A DNA stretch of 64,000 bases, taken from assembly GCA_943735955.1 (NCBI GenBank), contig OX030965.1, positions 6,402,503 through 6,466,502 on the forward strand, given 5' to 3'. Position 1 is the stretch's first letter. Each line of letters starts with the position of its first letter. A program made the translations under genes and the position numbers. The DNA comes from Piscicola geometra. Lineage: Eukaryota; Annelida; Clitellata; Hirudinida; Piscicolidae. Shown one piece after another: positions 13,001 through 25,500 of the stretch. A model generated the notes under the pieces. The model saw nothing but the letters and a program-made list of their open reading frames with translations, was not told the DNA's origin and did no database searches.

Positions 13001-16000
13001 AACCTATAAATAGATTTGGGTACCTATTGTCTTTTTTAAAAGAATATTTTCTCTCAGGCTCTGCAATCTTGTGTTTATTCTACGAAATGATAAGTCAGCG
13101 GGTAAAAGCTAGATGTTTGCTAATCTTCTCAAGATAAAGTTCCAGTGGAAAGGTACGATCAGAAACAGAACTGAGAAACAACAATAACAAGTTATTTCTG
13201 ATCATTTGATGTCTCAAAAAAACTTGAGTGGTTATATTGAACAGAAATAAACTTTAGAGTTTGCATCTCTGTTAAACTGGTTTTTTACTCAGCCTGAGGT
13301 TGCTTTAATGCGGTTTGGTGCTAGTATTCTAACAACACGAAGTCTCGCAATTAGTTCAATCGTATATCACAATTAGATGTTGACATTATTATAATAAACT
13401 AAATTTTTATTTATCTTGACAGTGTTTTGAAACAATTTATTTATAGAAAAGTAACATTAATTTTGATATTATAGAAGAGTTTGAGATAATAAATTTTTCC
13501 ATTTTAAAACAGTGAAAACAGGACAAAATGATAGACTGAACAATATATTATACAATAATGTAAAAAAAAAAGTAATAACAAAACTATCGTGAGCAGTCAT
13601 CAAGTAGAGATTTATGAGCAGGCTACGGGCGACGTAACAAGGGTAAACAAACAGCTTAATTCGAAACTATATAATCTTTATATTAATATAGTCGAATAAA
13701 CATTCACATATTTTAAAAATAATTCAAAAATATAGTGCTGAAGTAAGGTTGCTCTTCTATCTTTTACTATGGACTGACATTTGTTCGAAAAATAGAAACG
13801 ATTGTTAAATCTAATCTATATTCAATAAATTTTTCGTAATAAATTACTTTTTCTTATAAAGATATTGTAGTAGTAAATAATAAAATTGAATATGAAAGCT
13901 TTTTCTTATTTTCCCAATTTATATTTTTATTTTTCTCACGTACTTTCAAAATAAATTGTAAAAACAAGAACGAACAAAACACAAACAATAACAATCAAAA
14001 GATCAAAGAATTTTCAATATAAATATTTCTTTATGTGGAAAAACTAGTAAAATAAATCTGAGACTTTAACACGTGGAGAACTCAAATGAAATGACGCATA
14101 ATAAACAATGTTACTTTAGAAAAATATATCTATTTGAAACACATGAAGTTAGCATTTGAATCATAAATATTGAGAAAGGCCTGGGGACGTTAAAATATTT
14201 TATATATTTTTTCCCTTTTCAAAGTCATTCAAAGTAAACAAAAATTTTCGATAAGCATTAATTTATATAAATAGAGTTATTTATATCATTTATCATACTT
14301 CAAACATATTTATTTCTGTTTTAACATTATCATTAATTTCATTCCTCAACAGATCTCATACAAATAAATTTACTTTGTTAACGCAAGAGTTTCAAAAATC
14401 CTTTTATTAAAATATGTTTATTTTTGTCAAATAAATACAGTTGAAACAATAATAAACTTTGTGTAATCAACAAAAATTGAAATGTAAGAAACTGAAAATT
14501 TGACATTTTATATTGAAAGGTCAAAGATTTTTGAAGTGCGGAAAAGTATAATTGTCTTAGTATAATTGAATTATCAGAAGAAATAATATGAAAATCATTA
14601 ACTTATTTAAGGTAATGATTAATTAAATTATTATAAATATATTTCATTATAAAATTTATTTTAAATTTGAGAAAATAAATAATTTCTGAATGAATAATTG
14701 AGAGAAGTTGGAGTTAGAATTGAACTATGCAATTCTTTCAAACTAGAATTTAACATTTAGTATTTAAGCAGTAAGAATTGTTTTGATTTTTTTTACTTAA
14801 TGACAATTTTAGTTTTTTGTTATATAAAAAAATTACAAATACCAAATAAAAACATAACTTTTATTCAGTTTCTTTAAAAATTTTTTACACTAGTGATTTT
14901 TTGTATACACTACTTGAGCCCGTCATTAAATATCTTCCTAAATCTTGAAACTCACCTAAAAGTTGTTAAAAATAAACTTTTCATAAATGAAAAATATTTT
15001 TCTTAATTATTACAGATAGGTCAATTCTAATTCATTGATTTTTTTCATTTGGTATTTTCAACTTTAACTAAAAAATGAGAGGTTTTTTATTCAATAAAAT
15101 TTTTATCGAATTTCAAAAATATTTTTGAAAAAATGTATACTATTCAATAACTATTCTCTATAGAATTTTTTATACATTTTGATCATTTAGTCATTCGAAT
15201 TATTTAAAAAAACTATGATGATCGTTTGAACAAAATTCAGATTAAATTTTATAATTTCAAAGCTCTAAAAATGGTAATGATTATGATAATCTAAAATGAA
15301 TTTAAAACAGAATAAATTTTCTGAAATTTTCTTTTCAAAAGTCGGCAGTTTTATTGAAGATGAGACAAAAAAACCTATTTTCTTTAAAAAAATTGTTAGT
15401 AAAGTAGTTTAATTTTATTCAAATTTATATATAATAAATTTTTTATGATTTGTGATATTTTCCGAGAAAAGATATTATATCGTATATATATGAATCTGCA
15501 TCAATGGATTTAATCTCTCTCCCTTAATACAGTTTTTTCCATTCAACCATGCACATTTCTATCCCCTATCGATCTTTTTCCACTTCTATTGACTACAAAA
15601 GCACAATTTGTACACAAACGCGTCCATACATGTGTTTAAGATTTACTGTTAAATCTATTTGCTAAAAACTCAATAAGTTATTAAAATAATGTTTCGACCT
15701 TTGAATCATCATTGCGAATGGAGGTTACTTCATCTTTTTTTTCATGTAAATTTCACGTCTAAATGCAAAACATTTAAAAATTAGTTTGCAATAATTGTTA
15801 AATTAGTATATATATATAAACTAAGAGATGCAGAGATAGTGAGTATATTGGTGAGTTGAACTATAAACAACCGCATATGATCTACTGCTCCGTTGTGCAG
15901 CCTCGATACTTAGTTGAAGCTCAGCATTGAAAACCAAGGCTTATAAATTCTAGATTTTTTCAAATACTTTTATAATATACGTCTGATTGAATGTCTAAAT

Positions 16001-16529
16001 TTATGATTTTTTAAAAAACAATTTCAAATTAGTGTGTGGTTTGAGATTTCTAGCTCTATGAATATATTCTAGAGGCATTTTGATCTAAGTGATCAAAATC
16101 TTTCAGCTTAAATTTCGGAATAAAATTATCTGAGCCTCTAATAGAATACATTTTAAACCCTAATGGTTCGATTTCATTGAATTTTATTCTCGAATTATCT
16201 GATTTTCAAAGATTTTATATTCTTTACATAATCTTTACATACTCACAATATAACTATATAATAAGATCTAGGGAATAAAAAGTATACATTTACTTTCCCG
16301 AATCACTTCGGTTAATTTGAATGCTCTAAGAACTGAAAACAGCCAGTTAAATATAATACAGTACAATAATACAACGACCAGTTTTTTTTACGTGGCGTAA
16401 ACCCAAACGAGCATCAAGCCAACTTGTTTTTAATTAGACATTAAATAATACAATATAGTATATAAAAAATAACACAATAATAGATATATATAAATTTCAA
16501 ATACTAGAATCGCTACCCAGTGTAAATAC
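10011..16529. other. AT-rich spacer with small composition islands
   Basis: Contains the minisatellite at 11835. The patches at 12720..12880 (GGCAGCGACTACCGATTCAG) and 13040..13340 are less AT-rich and could be conserved non-coding DNA. No coding signal was seen. Confidence 0.55.
11835..12000 (+). repeat. 20-bp minisatellite, about 8 imperfect copies
   Basis: The unit is near GATATTTTCGATATAAAATT. The two central copies (from 11901 and 11921) are identical and the outer ones diverge. AT-rich and non-coding. Confidence 0.85.
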
Positions 16530-16960
16530 TACCCATTATTATCATTCACCCATCATAATGACCACCATCGAGCATGAAACACTTCCTCACAAAGGCCTCT
16601 TCTTTGCCTGGCTTCACTTCATTTGACGTCGTATTCCAACAGACATGCCTTGCTCAAGTCTCTGTAACTAGGTTCCCATTTGCCAGCAATCTTTAGGCTT
16701 TTTCCTCTAGTTGTCGAACATGGCGATTAATTTGTAATGACTTGCTGTAATCGACGAAAGGGCGTTCATACGTTGCACACATGAGAAGATGTCGGTTTAC
16801 TTTTCATAATGGATCGAGTTATTCAGAATTTCTCGTACGATGCAACCTCTCCATCTCTACTATCTCCAGGTCGTTTTTTGTCTTCCCACAACTGTTTCTT
16901 TTTCCTTGTTTTTTAGGCTCAGCACCCTTCTGGTAGTTAATCATCCTAGTCTATTAAATA
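16530..16960 (-). other. Less AT-rich island, possible old element
   Basis: About 430 bp stands out from its AT-rich surroundings. On the minus strand a short frame reads ERPFVDYSKS, vaguely like the RT motif-A text FVDY-KAFD, but stops surround it and no other RT motif is clear. It could equally be a conserved non-coding element. Confidence 0.3.
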
Positions 16961-19840
16961 CTTTTTAATAAGTGAAAATGACATTTTTTCGTTAAAATTA
17001 TAATTTTTTGAGTTACGAATAGGATTTATTTACATGTACAGAAAGACAATTAGATAAATTACTATAACTACTTATTTTTGAAAACTATTACAACACTAGC
17101 TAAAAGTCATAAATAGCATTCGAAAACGTCTATAGTGATAATTACAAGGTTATACAGAGGACGTTACTCAGTGGAAAGCTCATAAAGTATCCTAGTGAGA
17201 TATTGAATTTTTTTTGGCTTATTATCTCATCAGACATCTCACTTATCATTTTTTTAAAGCCAGTTTGTACTAGTATTTCTGAATTTCTGTTCTCATCTAA
17301 GAATAGTTGAATGAAGTACATAGCTATCTAAAACTTATTACTTTTGTTTTCTATGTTTTAAAATGAAATTATAAGATTATATTACTATAGTTTATCATAG
17401 AATAAAAATATCAAAACTTAACTATGTAGTTTTTTATTTTTATTCGAAATTTAAAAAACTCGAGAACATGTATAATAGATACATAACTAATTGTTTCATG
17501 TGTAGAATAATATACTTCTTCGAAGTTCGACCGAAAAATATTTTATTATGCTTGAAGCTCACAAATACTTCAAAAATATTTTTTTTTTCACAAAACAATT
17601 GAAAATAATTTTTTTTTATGGTAATGTGTAAGTAAAAAAATATTCTCCTAATTCAAAATATAATTTGAATGCAAAAATTTCTATGACATGCAGTGAGTGT
17701 CTAATTCTTATTTGAAAGCAATAAAACTTGTTCTTTTGTCAAATTAAATAAAAATAAATAGTGCATCGTGTGCGTCTTGGTTTATTGTTTTTTCAAACTC
17801 AAGAGCCATATTGAAATTATTACTACTACTTCAAAAAAAAATTATTAGTGATAAAATGTAAACGTTTGAAATATTTTTTTAAATAATTTATGAAGCCATT
17901 TATTGATAGGCAGTTCAATAATTGGCTTAATTAAAGTACTTTAAGGGCCTTCGAGCTCACAGCACAAGAAAACTTTTGTTTATGACTTTTAAAAAGACAT
18001 ATATACAAATCGAGCTGCTTTCAAAAATTGCTTCATGATTTAGGTTTTTAAAACACAAAATGTATCTAAAACATTTTTTTACTTAGTTTCATGTTTGAAA
18101 AATTAGTTTTCAAAATATTATTTTTTTTCTCATACAATTTAAAAATTATTTCGAGAAAAGCATAAACAATATTTCACTATTCATACTTCTTATTTCTAAT
18201 TTTCTCCAAAATTGCTTTTAATACCATGGGATTGAATCTTGACATTAGGAAATATTCATTAAATTTTTATTACTAGAGAAAATTCATGTTTTTCATGCCC
18301 TCAAATAACCTTTGTCACTTAAATCAAAAAAAACAATAATACTTCAGTTATAACTATTGAAAAATGTAAAATTTTTAAATGTTCAATAAATATTAACATT
18401 TTAAATTAATATATTATAATAATTAATAAAATATCTTATTTTATTCTTGGTTCTTAAAACACACACTTTTTTAAAAATTATTTTGAATATCGAACTTATC
18501 TATTTTTCATTTTTTAATTAAATAAGTAATTTTGTATACCTTTTTTTAAAATATTCAACAATTCAATATTTCAAGTCTTAAAATTAGACAAAATCTGGGA
18601 TAAATCATATATACATTGGTATACTGCATTGTCTGCTATAGAGCTGAACATCGATAGGTTTGAGGTTGCTTACTGATAATTGTATGCATAAACTCTGTTA
18701 TTTTGTTTTGATGTTTATTATACTGAGCTCTTCATTGGATAATTCTTTAGATGAAACCTATTATTAATAAAAGAAGATGTTATATTTATGATAAACACCA
18801 TCACGAAAAATAAATATTTTACTAAATCTTTAAGCTATCACTCACACTATTTTTGTTTTTTAATTGATATTGGTTTCAATATGCAACTTAAGAAATGAGT
18901 TTATGCATTTATCATTCTAACACACATGCATGAAGTCAATTCCTTAAGAATAAAATTGTTTTTTTTTTATAAATTGATATTTATTTATAGATTATATTGT
19001 CTTTTTGTTTTAATTTAATTCAATTTGACTTTTAATTGATCTACCTTTATTAAAATTATCTTCCAAAGAAGTTTTCAAATGCTCACTGAACTCATAAATA
19101 TTTTACACATCATAAAACGGAAAATGTATTTATATGAAGCCTATTTAGATAAGACGTATTTATATGAAACAAAAAAAATTAAATGGTTTTCAAAAATTTT
19201 GATAGTCATAGAAAAGATTTCTCAATTTTAATAACTCAAAATTAGAATTTAAAAATAATAAATCACTGAACACCAAGCAAAATTTTAAAAAAAATTGTTT
19301 ACATTTCTGAAAAAAACTCATTCATAATTTTATTTTTTGTTTTATGTAATTTTAATTTTTTTATTCGTTGCAATAGCTTTTCAAATTTTGGTTTTTAGTA
19401 AACTAAACTGGTCTGTATTCCATGCAAATTGGCTAATAGATGCATACTGATGTGTATTACAACTCATTCTTATTTCTGGGTTCAAAGTATTAGATTAAGG
19501 CGTTGAAACGTGTTTTAACCCACTTTGTAATAATGTGTAGTCTTTACTTCTGCGTCGTTGAAAAAATTTGGTTCCCTAATAATAAATTGAGAATAAGAAG
19601 TCATTTCATAAAAATTTTTTGAATGTACTATGAAGATTTTAATTTTATAAATTTAAATTTAGTTTTTAAATAAAAACTTCATTATCTCAAATTTGACGAC
19701 ATAAATAATTTACCAGTTATTTTTGCAAAGTACGGTTATCTTGTTTGAAATCTAATGTAATTTACAGAAATACAACATTTCACCATAGGTAGCTGCGAGC
19801 AATATGTTCATGAAAAAATGTAATTCTCGAAAAAAACAAA
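16961..19840. other. AT-rich spacer
   Basis: No gene or element recognised. Confidence 0.6.
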
Positions 19841-20667
19841 AAAAAGGCATTTATTTAAGACCTGATATCGTAATGAAAGCGGATATTCCAACCAGTGTGG
19901 ATTTAGTCTACCGACTTTTCAACGAAATCTAAAAAAAGTCAAAGAAAGAAGCCCAACAGAATTTGGAAAAAACATTTCGCCAAGCTCTCTGAAAAGAATG
20001 TATATACTCCAAAAGTTTTAATGATCCCGCCATATTTGTTTGATCCAATAAAAACCGCAACAAAATAATATAGCATACAATTCAGCTAGCGTTGGCCTCA
20101 TGATCAACATTATTAAAAAAACTGAGCTAACATTGGAAGATCAACATAGTTTAAACTGAAATGCTAATAAAAGTATTATGTTTCACGTATCTGAACAACA
20201 TGGCTAACAATCACATGGAGATAAGTATGACAAGACACGCATTGAAATGAACGTACAACTTAAAATTATTTGGAGATTGGACATAATCCGTAAAACTTTT
20301 TTTACTGTAGAGAAATTAATGATCCTTTATGGAACAAGAAAATTAAAATCCATTGAAAAAGATGTTTCTTCACCAATACCTATCCGAACAGGATTTTTAA
20401 GATCCACCAGCTAACTTAAAATTATTTGGAGATTGGACATAATCCGTAAAACTTTTTTTACTGTAGAGAAATTAATGATCCTTTATGGAACAAGAAAATT
20501 AAAATCCATTGAAAAAGATGTTTCTTCACCAATACCTATCCGAACAGGATTTTTAAGATCCACCAGCTAATAGAAGTTTAAATAGAAGACTCGCGCAACT
20601 AACCTGTATACAGCTTCGAATTCTCATAGAACATACCTATCAAGAGCCCGAAACCAGTGAAACAGCA
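19841..20667 (+). pseudogene. Decayed coding-like sequence interrupted by the pogo insertion
   Basis: This stretch is less AT-rich than its flanks and shows overlapping broken frames that read like protein: VMKADIPTSVDLVYRLFNE (about 19873..19929), then in another frame KKPNRIWKKHFAKLSEKN ending in a stop at about 20069, then the duplicated 50-codon frame, and NRRLAQLTCIQLRILIEH just before the transposon. Similar text resumes right of the transposon (22344..22500: LGSDEKSLPRSPFLVENEK). I do not recognise the protein. It is probably an old mobile element or processed pseudogene into which pogo jumped. Confidence 0.35.
20257..20568 (+). repeat. Perfect tandem duplication, 2 x 156 bp
   Basis: The segment beginning AACTTAAAATTATTTGGAG at 20257 is repeated starting at 20413 with no difference I can see over 156 bp. 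The repeat lies 100 bp left of the pogo insertion. Perfect identity in a decayed region suggests a recent duplication (or an assembly artefact). Each copy keeps a frame of about 50 codons open to TAA. Confidence 0.93.
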
Positions 20668-20669
20668 TA

Positions 20670-22341
20670 GGGGGAAGGCGTACACAGTCGATCACTTTTT
20701 ACAAAAATGCTTATAACTCAAAATTGTTAAAAGATAAAATTTTAATAAAATATTGATTTTATACATTCATCATTAAGACTTCATTTTCTACTTAATTCAT
20801 TTATCTAGTTGAAAGGGTTTTGAGTCAAATGTAGTTCAAATACTTCCGAAAATGATCGACTGTATACGACCGGTGTACACAGTCGAGCATATGGACGTAC
20901 CCAGTCGATCATTACTACAAGTGCCACAATTTTAAGTTTTCCAAACATTAAATTAAGTATTATTAGAAAATTAAATACTCAAATAACTTATTGCAATTGA
21001 ATACTGATTTAGAAAACTTTTAACATTCAACTTTTTCAACACAAGTTTTTCAACATTTATTCTCATGTTATAAATGAAAAAATGAATGTTTCAAGTTATA
21101 GTTTAACAAATATTTTTCAATGACTGATAAATGAAAGTTTTTTTTAATGTTTCAAGTTTTAGTTCAACAAATTTTTCATAAATTTCATAAACACTTCAGC
21201 TGTCATCCAGCCACCAGGCTTAGTGGCTCCACTTGTTCCTGATGGGGCATCCTTGATCATTGTCTTTGAAGTGGACTCTAGGCAAGACCATGAAAAGTGG
21301 AACAGTGTTTCCAACGGCACATATCGAGCAGCACACTGTAACAATCTGTCCTCTTTCTGCTGACGTAACCCGCCCAACCTGACGATTCGCTTTGGCCGCT
21401 ATCACTCCAACATTTGTTGTTTTTTGTACTGTCTCATCACAGTTGTATATGTCATTAAAGTCTCTTGATCAACAGAGAAAATCTTTCTTACACTGTAGTT
21501 GGCCTCAAACTCCATGTTTTCCAACCCAACATCTTTGGCTTTTTTTACATAAAAATAAAAAGTAGCATATGGTATATTATAAAGTTTAGATTCTCCTCTA
21601 ATTGTGTTAATATTATTCAAAACAGTTGCGACAGCCTGTTTCATAGATTCTGATAAGACTTTCCCTTTTTTTCTTTCAACAGCTACTTTTCTACCCATTT
21701 TAAATGAATGAAAATGAATGATATAACTCAAAAGATTAACCAAAAACTTGTAAAAACCAACTACGAGAACTATTCAAAAAGGATATTAAACAAATGTTTT
21801 ATTAAAAAGCACTGCACAGGTAAAATAAATTTTTTCATATAAGATTTTTATTTAACAAATAACAACTGCAAAAAGCTTGAAAAAATAGTTTTGCTATAAT
21901 TAACAAAAATTATTTGATAAGAAAGCTATCAATGATCCACTGAGTACGAACATACGATGATCGATTGTGTGCGCCTATGCCAATGATTGGTATAATGGCT
22001 ATAACTTTCATGATTATTTTTTAACAAGAAATATAATAGATACACACGATAAAATATAAAATAATATATCAATAATGCAAAATATGACTTTTCAATTGTG
22101 CTTTCTTTATGCACAGCGTGGTTCGTTAGATGATGTAAAATATTTACTTTTTAGCCCTTGAAATTGATAAATACCCTTATTTTTTTTATTCGCAAAAAGA
22201 TTATGTCAAAATTACGATATATAATGAAGTCACCTATATTGTCGTCCAAGTGACACATCATATTTGAAAAAATAGAAATGCCTTCGATAAAAAACGCAAA
22301 GATCGACTGTGTACGCTGATCGACTGTGTACGCCTTCCCCC
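20670..22341 (-). mobile_element. pogo/Tigger-like DNA transposon with perfect 25-bp inverted ends and TA target duplication
   Basis: Both ends carry the same 25-bp inverted repeat beginning GGGGGAAGGCGTACACAGTC (20670..20694 and 22317..22341), flanked by TA at 20668-20669 and 22342-22343, as expected for the Tc1/mariner/pogo superfamily. Variants of TGATCGACTGTGTACGC recur just inside the ends at about 20852, 20871, 20895, 21933, 21957 and 22300, and are probably transposase-binding sites. On the minus strand it holds a broken transposase (21159..21698). The element is about 1.67 kb; identical ends suggest fairly recent movement, presumably driven by a full-length copy elsewhere. Confidence 0.92.
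21159..21698 (-). pseudogene. Broken pogo-like transposase (psq HTH plus part of the DDE domain)
   Basis: The probable start is MGRKV at 21698. The first ~90 codons resemble the psq-type helix-turn-helix of pogo/Tigger transposases (pattern ESMKQAVATVLNN, then SKLYNIPYATFYFYVKKAK). The frame then jumps, without the CENPB-type DNA-binding region or the first catalytic Asp, into the DDE-domain stretch QVGRVTSAERGQIVTVCC. A further frame change follows around FKD before SGATKPGGWMTAEVF, and the frame ends at 21159. The second and third catalytic acids are missing. An internal deletion plus a frameshift make it inactive. The family match is by recognisable motifs. Confidence 0.85.
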
Positions 22342-22500
22342 TACGATATAACCTGGTTTTTTTCGGAAATGACACATCAGTTAACGTTGGATGATCCAAC
22401 TTGGATCAGATGAAAAAAGTCTTCCAAGATCACCATTTCTGGTAGAAAATGAGAAATATCTGTTTTTAAATTTACACATCTTTTAGATTTTTACAAATAA

Positions 22501-25500
22501 AGTACTGAACACATTTCTTAAAAACTGATTAATTTTATAGTTACAAAGTGATAAAACTCATAATTTACTTATAATAAACTATTTTCCAAATCTTTTGATG
22601 TTGAATTTAGCGTTTTCAAATAATGAAGATAAAAATAAAGTTTTATAAAATTTTTGATGAAGCTATCTAAAATAATTATACAATTATGTTTTATAGTATA
22701 TATATATATTGATTTATTTATGGAACGGAGTTTTTTAAGATTATAAATAAATTTGAAAAATGAATTGAAGGAATGAAATTTATGAAATTAAAGGTTTCTA
22801 ATTAAATTCCGTGCATAAAAATACATATAATTTAAAAAAAAACTGTTATTGTGAAGACTAATGACAAAAACCAAGGAGTTGAAAAACATATGAAGAAAAT
22901 TATATAAGCACAGAGAAAAGCAAACTTACAAACATTAATGAACACTACCTATCTTAATATAATATTTCTATCCTTTGCTAAAAAAAAAGAATTAAAAAAC
23001 TAATATGAAAAAAAATATAACTTCAATATCATGAAATTAAACGATGAATTATTAAATTATAAAAATTTGCTTTCTCAGTGTGCTTTACTAGTTAAAATAA
23101 TTAAAACTGTCTTAAAGCTGAGTGTTCTGATTTTTAAATTTATGTTTGTTTAAATTTAAAATCTGTTTTAGGCTAGTTCATAATCACTTCAAAAATTTGA
23201 AAACTATAAATTAATTAGTTTCTTGAAAAGTATAATATTTTATTCAGTTCAAAATTGTATATGTACTGTAAAATTTGTTATTGATTTAATTGTATTAAAT
23301 AAAGTGAAATTTAATATAATATTGCTAGAGTGAGTCTTAACAATTATATTAATTTTTTTTTCAACTTCATCGTATTTTTTTAAACTATTTCAAATATAGA
23401 TTTATTCAGTTTATTATAACAGTGTAATTAATTTACTATTTTAATTGAAAAAATGTAATTATGAAATAAATAATTTTTTCAACTTATGGTTAAGTAATTA
23501 AATCATCTTATTAAGTATTTAAAAGTACAATAATAGATCTAAATATGTGAAATTTTTTTAAAACATTGTGAGGAACCTTAGGGAATAAAAAATTTCACAT
23601 TTGATTTCTTCTCTATAAAATTTATCCTAGTTTTCACTGCTATATCCAAACATTATTAATACGTAAAAATGTATTATATTAAAATTCAAATCATAAACAA
23701 GAACAATAGTTTATCTAATCTTCCGCCTTCAACCTATAAGAATTGAAAGTAATAGTTTTAAATTCAAAAACACTAAATTTAAATATATATAAACACGTAT
23801 ACTCTTGAAATAAATGTATAAATCAACTTCTAGGATTCATCGTACAGTTATATCATTTAAAAATGTGTTATTTTTAGATTCACTTACTCAGTATACTCGT
23901 GTTTGGTGGAATAATTCAAATGTATTCTGTTAAAATTCTATTCTATTAAAAATTAAAAATTTCATGTCATGGAAACGGAAAATCTACAGTAATTGAAAAA
24001 CAGTCAACGCGTCAAACTATTCGTTATCCAGTCACATTTTTGAGCTTGCGTGAGCTTCGTTTTTTCTTCTTCTTTCTTCTCAACTTTGAAAAATAACTTT
24101 TATCAAATAAAGAAATTTAATAGTTTTTTGAAAATTAAATTTTTTTTCACTAGAATGAAAATTAAACATACAATAAAATAGATAATGAGTTTCAGAAAAC
24201 TTAGATTTTAAAGCCGCATATATTTATAAAGATCTTTGAGTATTAGGATTTCTCTCTGTTTATGGAGTTTTTTTCTACAGTTAAAACTGTTCCACTTAAA
24301 TTAGCCATATATATAAAATTTATTGTTAATTTTTCTTTTAGATTCTAAATGAGTGTCTATTCATAATTATTCATGTTTATTTGGTTTGAAAATATGTAGT
24401 TGTATTGCAATTGATTAATCTGTGAACTGAGTTTTTTTAAAGATTTTTCTTGAAAATTTGTTTACAAACTTTTCATATATAAGTCGAATCATTATAAAAT
24501 ATCTTAAAAAATATTTGGTCAACTTTCAATTTATTTTTCAAATAGGTTTACATTATGAATTTTTCATTTAGGAAAAAAATTGTTTTATAAAAAAAGTTAT
24601 TTAAATACTTTATCAGGTAATAGTTAAAATAGATACTCACACTTAAATATTTTTTGGGAATATCAAATCGTTCAAAAGTGAAAAATTTGATTATTAAATT
24701 TTTTTTTCATATTAGTTTAATAAAAAAATTTTCAACATAATTTCCGAGGTGTTGGCATGTATTCGGAATACCAAGCAAAGAGATATTTTCGATTTAACGA
24801 ATCTTAAAATATAAGTTTAAAATTTATCCTGATTGAATTTAGAAATTGAATTTGAGAATAAAAAGTTTCATTATTTGTTGCAAAGTCTGTGCTGTTGCCG
24901 TTTCACCTTATATTGAGCCTGGAACTCGCTTCTTAGCTTCATTTTTACTAAACACTTGAAAACTATTGTGGAAAAAAAATAACATTGAAAGATTATAAAT
25001 TAAATCACGCATAAATAGCAAGTTCTTATAAGACGTTGTTTAATGTTAACATTTGGTTCACTATTTTTAATAACTTTCAACGGTAGGACAAAATCATGAC
25101 ATCCTTATTTCAAATATTTTTGAAACAGTGCTGCTAAAGATCTTAAGGAATATTTGAACTAATAGTTTTATTTCCTTTTGAATAATTTGAATAATTCGAA
25201 ACCAAGTATTTTGCTTGAAGTTTTGTTAAAAGGTTAGTACTATTGTGCTCATACAAGTAATAGCTCATTTTGTGACATCTTAGTATGTATACTGGAAGAT
25301 TCAGGGTTTGTGTATGATTTCAAGTCACTGTATCTATATAGTTTTTTTTATTGTTGAATAAAAGTGTACTTTTTTCAATCATTAAAAAGGTTTGAAAACT
25401 TTGAAAAACTTCATTTTACAATTAAATACCGGAAAAATAAATTTGTTGAAGTTTTATTTTGTTTTCGACAATTACTTATATGTGCGCTGAATATTATAAC

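Noticed and set aside
22151..22399. 82-codon minus-strand frame
   Set aside because: It crosses the right end of the pogo element and its flank, so it is not a single gene.
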